From Betaproteobacteria bacterium (GTDB taxonomy: Bacteria > Pseudomonadota > Gammaproteobacteria > Burkholderiales > Rhodocyclaceae): a stretch of 64,000 nt of DNA. Position numbers and translations under genes: made by a program. Positions 6,573-16,224 of the stretch are shown here, piece after piece. The number at the start of each line of letters is the position of its first letter. Within the stretch, counting starts at the first letter, position 1. Location of the stretch: the NCBI GenBank assembly GCA_009782565.1, contig WRIU01000004.1:1-64000 (forward strand), written 5' to 3'. The notes beneath the pieces were generated by a model. It did no database searches. It was not told the origin of the DNA and saw only the letters and a list, made by a program, of their open reading frames with translations.

Positions 6573-7655
6573 ATGCACAAGAACCATATCGACGACGTAC
6601 GCATTGCCGAAATAAAGGAATTGGCGCCGCCCGCGCATATGTTGCGCGAATTTCCGGTTACGCCCGAGGCTGCGGCAACAGCCTTCAATACACGTCAGGC
6701 CATACACCGGATTCTGTACGGAGCCGATGACCGCTTGCTGGTGGTGATCGGGCCGTGCTCGATCCACGACGCCCAGGCCGCCCGCGAATATGCGCGCCAC
6801 CTGAAGGTTGAAGCGGATCGCCTCAGGAATGACCTTTTGATCGTAATGCGGGTTTATTTTGAAAAACCGCGCACCACTGTGGGCTGGAAAGGGCTCATCA
6901 ATGACCCCCATCTCGACGGCAGCTACGCAATCAACGAAGGCTTGCGGCTGGCGCGCAGCCTGTTGTGGGAGATCAATGAAATGGGGTTGCCGGCGGCGAC
7001 CGAGTTCCTCGACATGATTACGCCGCAATATTTTGCCGATCTCGTGTCCTGGGGCGCAATCGGAGCACGCACCACCGAGAGCCAGGTGCACCGCGAACTG
7101 GCTTCCGGGCTGTCATGCCCTGTGGGGTTCAAGAACGGAACAGATGGCAACGTGCGTATCGCCGTCGACGCAATCAAGGCCGCGCAATCTCCGCATCACT
7201 TCCTGAGCGTCACCAAGGGCGGCCATTCTGCCATCGTCACCACATGCGGCAACGAGGATTGCCATCTCATCTTGCGCGGCGGCAAGGAGCCGAATTTCGA
7301 TGCGGCCAGTGTTGACGCCGTTTGCCGTGATCTGGCCGAGGCCGGGGTGCTTTCCAAGGTGATGGTCGACTTCTCGCACGCGAACAGCCGCAAACAATAT
7401 CGCCTGCAAATCGAGGTGGCGCGTGATGTCGCCGCACAGATTGGCGCGGGCGCGGATCGCATCATCGGCGTAATGGTGGAATCCCATCTCAAGGAGGGAA
7501 GGCAGGATTTGGCTCAGGATGCCGTGCCCGAATACGGCAAGAGCATCACCGACGCCTGTATCGGTTGGGAAGACAGCGTCGCCGTGCTCGATCTGCTCGC
7601 TGGCAGCGTTCGTCAGCGCCGGGTGTCGCGCGCAGCCGTTGGGGCGGTCGAATAA
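6573..7655 (+). CDS. aroG: 3-deoxy-7-phosphoheptulonate synthase (DAHP synthase, class I)
   Basis: A 360-residue class I (AroFGH-type) DAHP synthase. It condenses phosphoenolpyruvate with erythrose 4-phosphate in the first step of the shikimate pathway. Motifs include IGPCSIHD (PEP site, near residue 60), RVYFEKPRTTVGWKGLINDP (near 91-110), IGARTTESQVHRE, PVGFKNGTDGN and the metal-binding region DFSHANS. Length fits E. coli AroG (350). The N-terminal ~45 residues form the usual regulatory/dimer extension. Which aromatic amino acid inhibits it cannot be told from sequence alone. No TrpR or TyrR site was recognised upstream. It converges on the next gene with a 22-base gap. Confidence 0.95.
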   Translation: MHKNHIDDVRIAEIKELAPPAHMLREFPVTPEAAATAFNTRQAIHRILYGADDRLLVVIGPCSIHDAQAAREYARHLKVEADRLRNDLLIVMRVYFEKPRTTVGWKGLINDPHLDGSYAINEGLRLARSLLWEINEMGLPAATEFLDMITPQYFADLVSWGAIGARTTESQVHRELASGLSCPVGFKNGTDGNVRIAVDAIKAAQSPHHFLSVTKGGHSAIVTTCGNEDCHLILRGGKEPNFDAASVDAVCRDLAEAGVLSKVMVDFSHANSRKQYRLQIEVARDVAAQIGAGADRIIGVMVESHLKEGRQDLAQDAVPEYGKSITDACIGWEDSVAVLDLLAGSVRQRRVSRAAVGAVE

Positions 7656-7677
7656 GCTTGGCCGGGTTTGCGCGGGT

Positions 7678-8040
7678 TCATGCCAGGATTTGCTGGCCGG
7701 TTTCCAGCCAGAATCGGGCTTCTTCCTCGTTGTTGAAAACCTGTATTTCCGCGTCGACGAAGAATTGCGAAACCCACGCGCTCCATGTGACCCACTGATC
7801 GTCGGTCAGGATGGCGATACGGCGGAAATCGTGGGCGTGCCGCAGGGTGTGGCGAATTTCTTCCACGGCGAGGTCAATGGTGAATCCAACCATTTCGCGC
7901 AGGTCGAACAGCAGGTCGATCGAGCCGCTCATTTTGATCTTGTAGTCGGCCAGTTCCTCGAATTCACGGTAATCGGTCAAGGTGAATTCGCCGAAAACGA
8001 CGGCAGTAATCAGGTCGTCGCGGTGGTCGATGCTTATCAT
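7678..8040 (-). CDS. SpoIIAA-like (STAS/SEC14-type) small protein
   Basis: A 120-residue protein matching the SpoIIAA-like family (formerly DUF3478), built on a STAS-like alpha/beta fold. Seen are the opening strand ISIDHRDDLITAVVFGEFTLTDY, LLFDLREMVGFTIDLAVEEI and RRIAILTDDQWVTWSAW. Family members occur singly and their biochemical role is unclear; some bind lipids or nucleotides. No signal peptide or membrane segment is visible. It is on the same strand as the two-component genes and lies 49 bases downstream of the sensor kinase stop, so it may be the last gene of that operon. Confidence 0.85.
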   Translation of the reverse strand: MISIDHRDDLITAVVFGEFTLTDYREFEELADYKIKMSGSIDLLFDLREMVGFTIDLAVEEIRHTLRHAHDFRRIAILTDDQWVTWSAWVSQFFVDAEIQVFNNEEEARFWLETGQQILA

Positions 8041-8089
8041 GGGGGCTTCTCCGTGTCATCCCGATGGGGCAATGGGGACGTTACCATAT

Positions 8090-9436
8090 CTAGCCGCGAG
8101 GCAGGGTCACAGTAGCGAGAAGGCCGCCTTCCGGGTGGTTGCCCAGGCGAATATCGCCATGCTGAACGCGGAGCAGGTTACGGGTAATCGCCAACCCCAA
8201 GCCGGTTCCACCAGTTTCGCGGCTGCGCGAAGATTCGGTGCGGTAGAAAGGCTCGAAGACGCGCTCCATTTCCTCAGCGGGCAAGCCGGAGCCGTGATCG
8301 CGGATGAGGATGTGAACCGCTTCCGGGGTCTCGGAAAGGGCGATGTCGACCGATTGGCCGAATTTCACACCATTTTCGATCAGGTTCCACAAGGCTCGCC
8401 GCAACGCGATGGGATGCCCGGTGAAGGGTGTGCTTGCCTGTCCTGTTACGGAAACCGCCCAGCCCATATCGACAGCGTCCCCGCACAGCGCCGCGAGAAG
8501 CCCGTTGAGGTCGATAGGCTGCGCTGGGGCGCTGACTTCCATGCTTCGGGCGTAGTCGAGACCCTCGCGGATGAGGCTCTGCATCGCGTCCAGGTCGGAC
8601 TGGATACGGGTTTGCAGGGCTTCATCGTCGATCATTTCGGCGCGTAGGCGCAGACGGGTGATGGGGGTTTGCAGGTCGTGAGAGATGGCGGCAAGGATGC
8701 GGGTGCGCTCGTGCATATGGGCAGTGATGCGCTGCTGCATCTGGTTGAAGGCTTCCGTGGCCTGAATGACTTCGGTGGGGCCAACGGGTTCTAGTGGCGC
8801 CCGTTCAGGGTCTTCACCAAGCGCGCGCGCGGCAGCGGACAGGTTCGAGAGTGGCCGGGTGGCGATACGCACGCTAATCCAGGTAAGAATGCCGATACCA
8901 ATGACCAAGGCGAAAAACGCACTGGCCATGATCGAGGCATGTGAAGACAGGGAAAACATGGCCAAATGGTTGGGTGGGCGGTACGCCCCGCGCAGACGGG
9001 CAGCGAGTATGGAGCCGTCTGCCAGATTCACGGAAACGATCAGGGGCTCGTATCCGGGAAAGTAATGCTCTCTTTCACGTTGATGGGTATATAGGGCAGG
9101 CTGGCGCTCTGGCATGGCTTCGCGCAGTGCCAACAACAGAGGGTGATTGCTGGGGAGCGGCTTGGCATGCTTGGGTAGGCTCAGGCTGAGGCGCATGCGG
9201 CCTCGCCGGCCAAACCCATGTTCCTCGTCCTTGAATGTGCGCTGCCGCTCTTCTGGCGCGAGCTTGTCCAGAATGTCGGCGTTGGAGGCGATTTCCCGCG
9301 CGAAACCTTCAGACCAGGCGCGATCCCGTTCTTTGACGAAAATGGCGATGCTGACGGCCAGTACAAGGCTGATGCCAATCAGCCAAATCAGCATCAGGCG
9401 CGCGAACAGGCTGTGGGGCCAGAAGCGTTTTATCAT
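8090..9436 (-). CDS. Two-component sensor histidine kinase (EnvZ/RstB-like)
   Basis: A 448-residue inner-membrane kinase. TM1 lies at about 11-31 and a ~125-residue periplasmic sensor follows. TM2 is at about 158-180, then HAMP at about 181-234. The HisKA segment ILAAISHDLQTPITRLRLR carries the phosphorylated His253. The HATPase domain has N box LWNLIENGVKF and G box DHGSGLP. The periplasmic part is charged (EERQRTFKDEE) and rich in Arg/His/Glu. The start ATG overlaps the response-regulator stop by four bases (ATGA). The divergent neighbour encodes a Spy/CpxP-like periplasmic protein, which hints at envelope stress or metal sensing, although the kinase resembles the EnvZ/RstB group. The true signal is unknown. 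Confidence 0.93.
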   Translation of the reverse strand: MIKRFWPHSLFARLMLIWLIGISLVLAVSIAIFVKERDRAWSEGFAREIASNADILDKLAPEERQRTFKDEEHGFGRRGRMRLSLSLPKHAKPLPSNHPLLLALREAMPERQPALYTHQREREHYFPGYEPLIVSVNLADGSILAARLRGAYRPPNHLAMFSLSSHASIMASAFFALVIGIGILTWISVRIATRPLSNLSAAARALGEDPERAPLEPVGPTEVIQATEAFNQMQQRITAHMHERTRILAAISHDLQTPITRLRLRAEMIDDEALQTRIQSDLDAMQSLIREGLDYARSMEVSAPAQPIDLNGLLAALCGDAVDMGWAVSVTGQASTPFTGHPIALRRALWNLIENGVKFGQSVDIALSETPEAVHILIRDHGSGLPAEEMERVFEPFYRTESSRSRETGGTGLGLAITRNLLRVQHGDIRLGNHPEGGLLATVTLPRG

Positions 9437-10185
9437 GTTGCGGCTCCAGCCTGGGTGACTTCGCAGGCAAGCACGTAACCCTCATTTCGCACGGTCTTGA
9501 TGATGGCCGGTTCGCGCGCGCTGTCATTGAGCCGCTGGCGTACACGGCTGATCAGGAGGTCGATGGAACGATCGAAGACATCGGCCTCTCGCCCTTGGGT
9601 GAGTTCCATCAGTTGATCGCGTGAAAGTATTTTCTGGGGATGGGCAAGGAAAATGCTGAGGATGCGGAATTCGGCTCCGGACAGGGCGACGATGGTTCCG
9701 TCCTGGTCGATGAGGTGGCGGGCGACGGTATCCAGCCGCCAGTGGGCAAAATGCAGCTCGCGCCCCTGTGCGGCGGGCGCAGCGGCCATGTTCGGAGGCA
9801 GGGCGCGGGCGCGGCGCAGGATGGCACGAACACGGGCGTAGAGTTCGCGGGGGATGAATGGCTTCGGCAAATAGTCATCCGCGCCCATTTCGAGGCCGAT
9901 GATGCGATCCATGTCCTCGCCGCGCGCGGTCAGCATCAGCACGGGTGTGGCGGCATTGGGGGAATCGCTGGCGCGCAGGTTGCGGCACAGGGTGAGGCCG
10001 TCCTCTCCCGGCATCATGATGTCGAGCACGATCAAATCGATGCGGCGACTCTCCAGCGCGACGCGCATTTCGCGGCCATCAGCGGCGGCGGTGCAGCGCA
10101 ATCCCTGCTTTTCAAGATAGTCGGCGAGCAGGCTGCGGATGTCCCGATCATCATCGACGATCAAAATATGGTCTTGGCTGGACAT
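9433..10185 (-). CDS. OmpR-family response regulator
   Basis: A 250-residue protein with an N-terminal receiver (acid pocket D11/D12, phosphoacceptor D55 in VLDIMMPGEDG, later lysine in LPKPF) and a C-terminal winged helix ending VRNEGYVLA. The ATG at 10185 is preferred over the in-frame upstream ATG at 10218, because GAAGGAG lies eight bases before it and the receiver fold begins right after it. It is cotranscribed with and overlaps the kinase gene. It is divergent from a Spy-like gene across a ~200-base region containing paired GTATC repeats and a dyad, a likely binding site. Confidence 0.95.
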   Translation of the reverse strand: MSSQDHILIVDDDRDIRSLLADYLEKQGLRCTAAADGREMRVALESRRIDLIVLDIMMPGEDGLTLCRNLRASDSPNAATPVLMLTARGEDMDRIIGLEMGADDYLPKPFIPRELYARVRAILRRARALPPNMAAAPAAQGRELHFAHWRLDTVARHLIDQDGTIVALSGAEFRILSIFLAHPQKILSRDQLMELTQGREADVFDRSIDLLISRVRQRLNDSAREPAIIKTVRNEGYVLACEVTQAGAAT

Positions 10186-10235
10186 GGAAAGTTCTCCTTC
10201 GTAGGCGATTTTTTGCACATCTTAGGCGGATGGGG

Positions 10236-10263
10236 GATTGATTTGTATCCTTATGTATCAATC
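10236..10263. promoter_or_regulatory. Putative response-regulator box between the regulator and spy-like genes
   Basis: Two GTATC repeats (10245-10249 and 10255-10259) lie one helical turn apart, the pattern bound by OmpR-family dimers. They are framed by a 7-bp dyad, GATTGAT (10236-10242) and ATCAATC (10257-10263). The site sits about 50 bases before the regulator gene and 125 bases before the divergent spy-like gene, so it could serve both. Binding is inferred. Confidence 0.45.
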
Positions 10264-10386
10264 GGCCTGTTGGAAACATCTTGCTTCAAATTAACGATAT
10301 CCTGCTTTTGTTTTCCAGAGTTAAATGTGTCCGTCGCCCCAGAACTATGGGCGTACCAACCCCAACCCAACGGAAAGGAGAAACAC

Positions 10387-10986
10387 ATGAAAGCTTGGAT
10401 CAAAACATCGCTTGTTACCGCGCTGGCAGCAACGACCCTGCTCAGTGGCGCGGCGCTGGCCCAAGGATGGGGCGGCGGTGGATATGGTTGGCGCAATGCC
10501 AGCCCGGAACAAGTCAAGGAGCGGATGAGCCAGCGGATGGAAGTGCACTTGGCGCGGCTTGAGCTTGCACTGGCGCTGACCCCTGAGCAGAAACCGGCCT
10601 GGGCGGATTTCAAGAAAGCCGCTGAAGCCCGTTCAGAGGCCATGCTGAAGGAAATGGAGAACAGGCGTAATGCCGGAGTGCCCAAGACGGCAACCGAGCG
10701 CCTGAGCCGCGCGGAAGAATTCACCAAGAAACGTACGGCCATGCTGGCCGATATGCGTAAGTCGGTTGAAGCGTTTTACGGCAAGTTGAACGCGGCTCAG
10801 AAAACGGTATTCGATGCTGAAACAGCCGGTTTTATGCAGCCCATGCGTGGCGGCGGCTGGATGGGAGGAGGCTGTGGCGCGGGCATGCAGGGCTACGGGC
10901 CGGGTTATGGGCCGGGCTGCATGGCAGGCGAACCAGGGGCTTGCTACGATAATTTTGGAAAAGGAGGCAAACGGGGTAGGCGCTAA
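10387..10986 (+). CDS. Spy/CpxP-family periplasmic protein (LTXXQ)
   Basis: A 199-residue exported protein. The signal peptide runs to about residue 25 (ALA-QGWGGG). The body is all helical with one LTPEQ motif (LTXXQ class) and a second helix rich in charged residues (RLSRAEEFTKKRTAMLADMR). The C-terminal ~50 residues are Gly-rich with Met, Cys and Tyr (MGGGCGAGMQGYGPGYG) and end in GKRGRR; E. coli Spy and CpxP lack this tail. Family members are chaperones or stress-sensor modulators in the periplasm. A strong GGAG site precedes the ATG. Divergence from a two-component system suggests it is a target, and possibly a feedback partner, of that system. The Cys/Met tail could bind metal; that is speculation. 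Confidence 0.85.
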   Translation: MKAWIKTSLVTALAATTLLSGAALAQGWGGGGYGWRNASPEQVKERMSQRMEVHLARLELALALTPEQKPAWADFKKAAEARSEAMLKEMENRRNAGVPKTATERLSRAEEFTKKRTAMLADMRKSVEAFYGKLNAAQKTVFDAETAGFMQPMRGGGWMGGGCGAGMQGYGPGYGPGCMAGEPGACYDNFGKGGKRGRR

Positions 10987-11022
10987 ACGCGCGTCCTGAA
11001 ACGACAAAGCAACCCTAACGGC

Positions 11023-11052
11023 AAGGCCACCTGAAAAGGTGGCCTTGTTTAT
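11023..11052. terminator. Bidirectional terminator between the spy-like gene and clpA
   Basis: AAGGCCACC and GGTGGCCTT form a perfect 9-bp stem around TGAAAA, followed by GTTTATTT on the plus strand. It lies between the convergent spy-like gene and clpA, so it can serve both. Confidence 0.8.
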
Positions 11053-11059
11053 TTCAGGT

Positions 11060-13345
11060 TCAGACGACAGCAGGTTCGGAAACTTGATCGCGGTCGAATG
11101 TCAGTTTGATTTTCTCGCTGTCCGGGTCGATGTCGATGGTAACGCCGCCGCCGTTGGCGAGCCGCCCGAACAGCAGTTCATCGGCCAGCGCGGCGCGGAT
11201 CATGTCCTGAATCAGCCGCGCCATCGGGCGTGCGCCCATCGTCGGGTCAAACCCTTTTTCAGCCAGCCAGGATTTGAGGGTGTCGGTGAAGCAGGCTTCA
11301 ACTTTCTTCTCGTGCAGTTGGCCTTCGAGCTGTGTCAGGAATTTGTCGACCACGCGCAGGATGACTTCACCATCGAGCGCTTTGAATGAAATCATGGCAT
11401 CGAGCCGGTTGCGGAACTCGGGAGTGAAAATGCGCTTTATTTCGCTCATCTCATCGCCCATTTCGCGTTTGGCCGAGAAGCCCATGACGGATTTCTGTAT
11501 GGCGTCTGCTCCGGCGTTGGTGGTCATGATGAGGATGACGTTGCGAAAATCGGCTTGCCGTCCGTTGTTGTCAGTGAGGGTGCCGTGATCCATCACCTGA
11601 AGCAGGATGTTGTAGATGTCCTGGTGAGCCTTTTCGATTTCGTCGAGCAACAGCACGCAATGCGGTTTCTTGACGATCTGCTCGGTGAGCAGCCCACCCT
11701 GGTCGAAACCGACGTAACCCGGAGGCGCGCCGATCAGGCGGCTGACCGCGTGGCGTTCCATGTATTCGGACATGTCGAAGCGCGCAAGTTCGATGCCCAG
11801 GGTGTAGGCAAGCTGGCGGGCGACTTCGGTCTTGCCAACGCCGGTCGGACCGGAAAAGAGGAAACAGCCGATGGGTTTTTGCGGGTTGCCCAGCCCGGAA
11901 CGCGACATCTTGATGGCTTTTGCCAGGGCGTCGATAGCGGCGTCCTGCCCGAACACGACATTCTTGAGGTCGCGGTCGAGCGTTTTCAGCGAGGCGCGGT
12001 CGTCCTGCGAGACGCTGCGCGGCGGGATGCGGGCGATTCTGGCGATGATGTCTTCGATCTCGCCTTTGCCAATGGTTTTCTTCTGCCGGGATTTAGGCAG
12101 GATGCGCTGCGCCGCGCCAGCTTCGTCGATGACGTCGATGGCCTTGTCAGGCAGGTGGCGGTCGTTGATGTATCTGGCCGATAGTTCGGCGGCGCTGGTC
12201 AGGGCCGAGAGCGAATACCGGATGCCGTGGTGTTCCTCGAAACGGGTTTTCAGCCCTTTGAGAATCTCGACGGTTTCGGCTACTGAAGGTTCGATGACGT
12301 CGATTTTCTGGAAGCGCCGGGACAAGGCATGGTCTTTTTCAAATATCTGGCGGAATTCGGTGTATGTGGTCGCGCCGATGCACTTCAACTGGCCGGTGGA
12401 GAGCGCCGGTTTCAGCAGGTTCGACGCATCCAGCGTACCGCCCGAGGCTGCGCCGGCTCCAATCAGGGTGTGGATTTCGTCGATGAAAAGAATGGCATCC
12501 TTGCTGTCGAGCAACTGTTTGAGCACGGCCTTCATGCGCTGCTCAAAATCGCCGCGATACTTCGTTCCCGCCAGCAACGCCCCCATATCGAGGGCGTAGA
12601 CCTGCGCGCTTTCGAGAATTTCCGGCACGAGCTTGCCGACGACCCGGTGAGCCAGCCCTTCAGCAATGGCGGTTTTGCCCACGCCCGCTTCGCCGACCAG
12701 CAGCGGGTTGTTCTTGCGCCGGCGACACAAGGTCTGGATGACGCGCTCAAGTTCCTTATCACGCCCGATCAGCGGGTCGATCTTGCCTTGCAAGGCCTGC
12801 TGGTTAAGGTTGTGGGTGTAGGTTTCCAACGCGTTGCCGCGCGCCTTGTCTTCCTGTTCCTGCTCGGGGCCTTCCTGCTCGCTACGATTGGAGGCTGAGG
12901 CTCCTTCCGGGTGAGTCTTGGTGATGCCGTGCGAAATGTAGTTGACGACGTCGAGGCGGGAGATGTTTTGCCGCTGGAGGAAGAAGGCTGCATGCGAATC
13001 CTTCTCGCCAAAAATAGCGACCAGCACATTGGCTCCGTTGACTTCCTTTTTCCCAGATGACTGCACATGCAGGATCGCGCGCTGGATGACGCGCTGAAAG
13101 CCGAGCGTGGGCTGAGTTTCGATCTCATTGCTGCCGCCGACTTTGGGGGTATGCTCGTTGATGAACTGAGCCAGTTCCCGCCGCAATTCGTTGATGTTGA
13201 CCGAACAGGCGCGCAAAACCTGCGCGGCGGACGGATTGTCCAGCAGCGCGAGCAGCAGATGCTCGACAGTGATGAATTCGTGTCGCTTCTGCCTGGCTTC
13301 GACGAAGGCCAAGTGCAGGCTGACTTCAAGCTCTTGCGCGATCAT
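11060..13345 (-). CDS. clpA: ATP-dependent Clp protease ATPase subunit ClpA
   Basis: A 761-residue AAA+ unfoldase that feeds substrates to ClpP. It has an N-domain ([14 protein letters not shown]..., 1-~145) that docks ClpS, D1 with Walker [10 protein letters not shown], and D2 with Walker [10 protein letters not shown] and Walker [11 protein letters not shown], then a C-terminal D2-small domain ([12 protein letters not shown]). The start at 13345 is set by homology and a GGAGG site; upstream in-frame residues are not ClpA-like. The start overlaps the clpS stop (ATGA). The ClpP-docking loop reads MGF where E. coli has IGL, a conservative change at the first position. clpP itself is not in the window. 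Confidence 0.96.
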   Translation of the reverse strand: MIAQELEVSLHLAFVEARQKRHEFITVEHLLLALLDNPSAAQVLRACSVNINELRRELAQFINEHTPKVGGSNEIETQPTLGFQRVIQRAILHVQSSGKKEVNGANVLVAIFGEKDSHAAFFLQRQNISRLDVVNYISHGITKTHPEGASASNRSEQEGPEQEQEDKARGNALETYTHNLNQQALQGKIDPLIGRDKELERVIQTLCRRRKNNPLLVGEAGVGKTAIAEGLAHRVVGKLVPEILESAQVYALDMGALLAGTKYRGDFEQRMKAVLKQLLDSKDAILFIDEIHTLIGAGAASGGTLDASNLLKPALSTGQLKCIGATTYTEFRQIFEKDHALSRRFQKIDVIEPSVAETVEILKGLKTRFEEHHGIRYSLSALTSAAELSARYINDRHLPDKAIDVIDEAGAAQRILPKSRQKKTIGKGEIEDIIARIARIPPRSVSQDDRASLKTLDRDLKNVVFGQDAAIDALAKAIKMSRSGLGNPQKPIGCFLFSGPTGVGKTEVARQLAYTLGIELARFDMSEYMERHAVSRLIGAPPGYVGFDQGGLLTEQIVKKPHCVLLLDEIEKAHQDIYNILLQVMDHGTLTDNNGRQADFRNVILIMTTNAGADAIQKSVMGFSAKREMGDEMSEIKRIFTPEFRNRLDAMISFKALDGEVILRVVDKFLTQLEGQLHEKKVEACFTDTLKSWLAEKGFDPTMGARPMARLIQDMIRAALADELLFGRLANGGGVTIDIDPDSEKIKLTFDRDQVSEPAVV

Positions 13346-13656
13346 TCGTTTTCCTCCATCACACATGCTAGCGGATGTTGGTGTTGGCGTGCATAGGATA
13401 CAACCTGTTCGACCTTGGTCGAAGCGACGTCTTTTGTAAATACGCCACACATTCCCATACCTTCCCTGTGAACCTGGAGCATGACTTGCGTTGCGCGTTC
13501 GTGACCCATACCGAAGTATTTTTGCAAGACGACCACGACGAAATCCATCGGGGTGAAATCGTCGTTGAGCAGGAGCACCTTGTAGAGCGGGGGACGGCGA
13601 ATGCCCGTGCGCCGGGCTTCCAGTACAGTTCCGTCTTGTTTTTGGGTCGTGGTCAT
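13342..13656 (-). CDS. clpS: ATP-dependent Clp protease adaptor ClpS
   Basis: A 104-residue N-degron adaptor. It binds substrates with N-terminal Leu, Phe, Tyr or Trp and hands them to ClpA. The binding pocket signature [16 protein letters not shown] and the conserved [20 protein letters not shown] are intact, and the C-terminus is LACVMEENE. The flexible N-terminus ([17 protein letters not shown]) is the part inserted into ClpA. The ATG at 13656 fits family length; an upstream in-frame start would add 18 unrelated residues. The stop codon overlaps the clpA start. Confidence 0.95.
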   Translation of the reverse strand: MTTTQKQDGTVLEARRTGIRRPPLYKVLLLNDDFTPMDFVVVVLQKYFGMGHERATQVMLQVHREGMGMCGVFTKDVASTKVEQVVSYARQHQHPLACVMEENE

Positions 13657-14064
13657 GATGCAGGTTATTTTAATCCAGCTAGACTGCCATAGAGCGGAAG
13701 CTTCAGCCAAGGCAACCGCTATTCGGGAAGGGGCGCTTTATTCCCGACGTCATTTCCGAATCAGAGTATTACAGACCGGCGGCAGGCGCATGTTGGGATG
13801 TTCGCAGCAGTGTGCAATGTTGCATGTGTAACATGATATGAACCAATATTCAGAAAACCGTTGACATTATGAAAATAGTTGCGTGACAATGAAAATATGC
13901 GTAAGTCACATTCAGCCAATGAAGGCTTGCCCGATGTGGTTTTCCCGGATGGTTTGTGTGTTTTTTCCGGAAAATGTGGATGGGAAAGTCAGGGTGTTTG
14001 ATGAAATACGTTGACCGAAGTATTCCGGCTGTAAGCCACTTTGAAGGATGAAGGATTAAGGTAA
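13657..14064 (+). promoter_or_regulatory. Intergenic region with probable cold-shock gene promoter and long leader
   Basis: This 408-base gap between divergent clpS and cspA holds no gene. TTGACA at 13861-13866 with GACAAT 18 bases downstream is the best promoter candidate. It would give a leader of about 165 bases, as is usual for cspA-type mRNAs. The leader contains an inverted repeat, TTTTCCCGG...CCGGAAAA (about 13940-13977), which could act in thermosensing. The promoter assignment is tentative. Confidence 0.35.
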
Positions 14065-14271
14065 ATGGCAACTGGCACTGTCAAATGGTTCAATGATTCC
14101 AAGGGGTTCGGGTTCATTACCCCTGACGATGGAAGCGAGGATTTGTTCGCGCATTTTTCCGCTATCAACATGAGCGGTTTCAAAACCCTGAAAGAGGGCG
14201 AAAAAGTCTCTTTTGAGATAACGCAAGGGCCGAAAGGCAAACAAGCCTCTAACATTCAGCGTCCGGCTTGA
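14065..14271 (+). CDS. Cold-shock domain protein (CspA family)
   Basis: A 68-residue single cold-shock domain. RNP1 KGFGFI and RNP2 LFAHF are intact, with the opening [10 protein letters not shown] and closing [18 protein letters not shown]. It binds single-stranded RNA/DNA as an RNA chaperone. The ATG is preceded by AAGGATTAAGGTAA. A long upstream region and a strong terminator right after it indicate a single-gene transcript. Which paralogue (cold-induced or constitutive) cannot be decided from the sequence. Confidence 0.95.
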   Translation: MATGTVKWFNDSKGFGFITPDDGSEDLFAHFSAINMSGFKTLKEGEKVSFEITQGPKGKQASNIQRPA

Positions 14272-14290
14272 TAACAACAAGCCGGTTAGT

Positions 14291-14323
14291 GGGCGCTTGC
14301 ATTGCATAGCGCCCGGTCTTTTT
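14291..14323 (+). terminator. Terminator of the cold-shock gene
   Basis: GGGCGC pairs with GCGCCC across a 12-base loop, followed by GGTCTTTTTG. It lies about 20 bases after the stop codon. Confidence 0.7.
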
Positions 14324-14337
14324 GCGTCCATATTTTG

Positions 14338-14415
14338 ACCACCCCGCCCCTTCGGGGCACCCCTCCAAGGAGGGGAATTTAGTGCGGGGTTTATTCCCCT
14401 CCTTGGAGGGGAATG
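14338..14415. repeat. Dispersed palindromic intergenic repeat, copy A
   Basis: It begins CCACCCCGCCCCTTCGGGGC and contains two 18-bp arms (14360-14377 and 14394-14411) that are perfect reverse complements around a 16-base loop; each arm is itself nearly palindromic (CCCCTCC-AA-GGAGGGG). It abuts the aspS stop codon and could terminate aspS transcription. Related copies are at 26684-26754 and 28535-28719. This looks like a species-specific intergenic repeat family. Confidence 0.75.
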
Positions 14416-16206
14416 TCAGTTTGCGCCGGGTTCAGGTGCGGACTGGCGCAGCCGAATATGCAATTCCCGAAGCTGTTTTTCATCGACTGCACCGGGAGCG
14501 CTGGTTAATAGGCATTGGGCGCGCTGTGTCTTGGGGAAGGCGATGACGTCGCGGATCGACTCCGCACCAGCCATCAGCGTCACGACGCGATCCAGCCCGA
14601 AAGCCAGCCCGCCGTGCGGCGGCGCGCCGAATTTGAGGGCATCGAGCAAAAAGCCGAATTTGGTTCGTTGCTCTTCAGAGCTGATATTGAGCGCCTCAAA
14701 TACGGTTTCCTGCACTTCGGCACGATGAATACGGATTGAGCCGCCACCGATTTCCCAGCCATTGAGCGCCAAATCGTAAGCTTTGGCGAGACATTCGCCG
14801 GGGTTGTTTTTCAAAAGCGCGATATGTTCATCTTTGGGGCTGGTGAAGGGATGGTGACAGGCTACCCAGCGTTTATCGTCCCCGTCATATTCAAACATTG
14901 GAAAGTCAACGACCCATACGGGGCACCAGGCCGCGCCGGAAACATATCCCTTTTCATGCCCAAGTTTTACGCGAAGCGCACCAAGCGCGTCATTCACAAT
15001 TTTTGTATTGTCGGCGCAGAAGAAAATGAGATCGCCCGATTTGGCTCCTGTGCGTTCGAGAATTGCGCGTAATGACGTTTCGTGCAGATTCTTGACGATA
15101 GGCGATTGCAATCCCTGTTCATTTATCTGATTTGCGTCATTAATTTTGATATAGGCTAAACCTTTCGCGCCATAAATACCGACGAAACGGGTGTATTCGT
15201 CGATTTCGCCACGGGTAAGGCTTGCGCCGCCCGGCACGAGCATGGCCGCGACCCGGCCACCGGAATTGGCCGCGCCGGAAAAAACCTTGAAGGCAACGTC
15301 TTTGACCGCGTCGGTGATTTCGGTGAGTTCGAGCGTGACCCGCAAATCGGGCTTGTCGGAACCGTAGCGGCGCATTGCTTCCGCGTAAGACAGGCGCGGG
15401 AAGGGGTTGGGCAATTCGGCAGCCAAGGTTTCCTTGAAGACAAAACGGATCATCTCTTCCATCAGGGCGGTGATACCGGCCACGTCCATGAACGAGGTCT
15501 CAATATCGACCTGGGTGAATTCGGGCTGGCGGTCGGCGCGCAAGTCTTCGTCGCGGAAGCATTTCGTGATCTGGTAGTAGCGATCGAAGCCCGCGACCAT
15601 CAAAAGCTGCTTGAACAACTGCGGCGACTGCGGCAGGGCAAAAAACTGCCCAGCGTGGACGCGGGAGGGAACCAGGTAATCGCGCGCGCCCTCGGGCGTG
15701 CTCTTCGTGAGCATCGGCGTTTCGATGTCGATGAAACCGTTGGAGTCGAGGAAACGGCGGAACGCCATCGCCGCTTTGTAGCGCAGCAGCAGGTTGTTCT
15801 GCATCCAAGGGCGGCGCAGGTCGATGACCCGGTGGGTCAGGCGCACCGTCTCAGAGAGATTGTCGTCGTCGAGTTGAAACGGCGGCGGGACCGAAGTGTT
15901 GAGAATCTCGATGTCGTGGCACAGCACTTCGATTTCGCCCGAAGCAAGGCTCGCGTTTTCCGTACCCGCAGGGCGGCGGCGCACCTTGCCCGTGAGTTTC
16001 AGGCAAAACTCGTTGCGAACCGATTCGGCGGCCTTGAACATGTCCGGGCGATCCGGGTCGCACACGATTTGCGCCAGCCCTTCAATATCCCGGAGGTCGA
16101 TGAAAATGACACCACCATGGTCGCGGCGGCGGTGAACCCAGCCGCAAAGCGTGACAATCTGGTCGAGATGGGCAGCCGTGACCTGGCCGCAATAGTGAGT
16201 TCTCAT
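14416..16206 (-). CDS. aspS: Aspartyl-tRNA synthetase
   Basis: A 596-residue class IIb synthetase that charges tRNA-Asp, and in many bacteria lacking AsnRS also tRNA-Asn. It has an N-terminal OB-fold (1-~110: [23 protein letters not shown]), motif 2 [16 protein letters not shown], the bacterial GAD insertion (~290-420), and motif 3 GGLAFGLDR near residue 540. The start ATG at 16206 fits the family opening MRTHYCGQV. It is the third gene of fmdB-DUF502-aspS, 18 bases after the DUF502 gene, an order typical of Betaproteobacteria. Confidence 0.97.
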   Translation of the reverse strand: MRTHYCGQVTAAHLDQIVTLCGWVHRRRDHGGVIFIDLRDIEGLAQIVCDPDRPDMFKAAESVRNEFCLKLTGKVRRRPAGTENASLASGEIEVLCHDIEILNTSVPPPFQLDDDNLSETVRLTHRVIDLRRPWMQNNLLLRYKAAMAFRRFLDSNGFIDIETPMLTKSTPEGARDYLVPSRVHAGQFFALPQSPQLFKQLLMVAGFDRYYQITKCFRDEDLRADRQPEFTQVDIETSFMDVAGITALMEEMIRFVFKETLAAELPNPFPRLSYAEAMRRYGSDKPDLRVTLELTEITDAVKDVAFKVFSGAANSGGRVAAMLVPGGASLTRGEIDEYTRFVGIYGAKGLAYIKINDANQINEQGLQSPIVKNLHETSLRAILERTGAKSGDLIFFCADNTKIVNDALGALRVKLGHEKGYVSGAAWCPVWVVDFPMFEYDGDDKRWVACHHPFTSPKDEHIALLKNNPGECLAKAYDLALNGWEIGGGSIRIHRAEVQETVFEALNISSEEQRTKFGFLLDALKFGAPPHGGLAFGLDRVVTLMAGAESIRDVIAFPKTQRAQCLLTSAPGAVDEKQLRELHIRLRQSAPEPGAN

Positions 16207-16224
16207 GAGAAGAATTCCAAAGGC

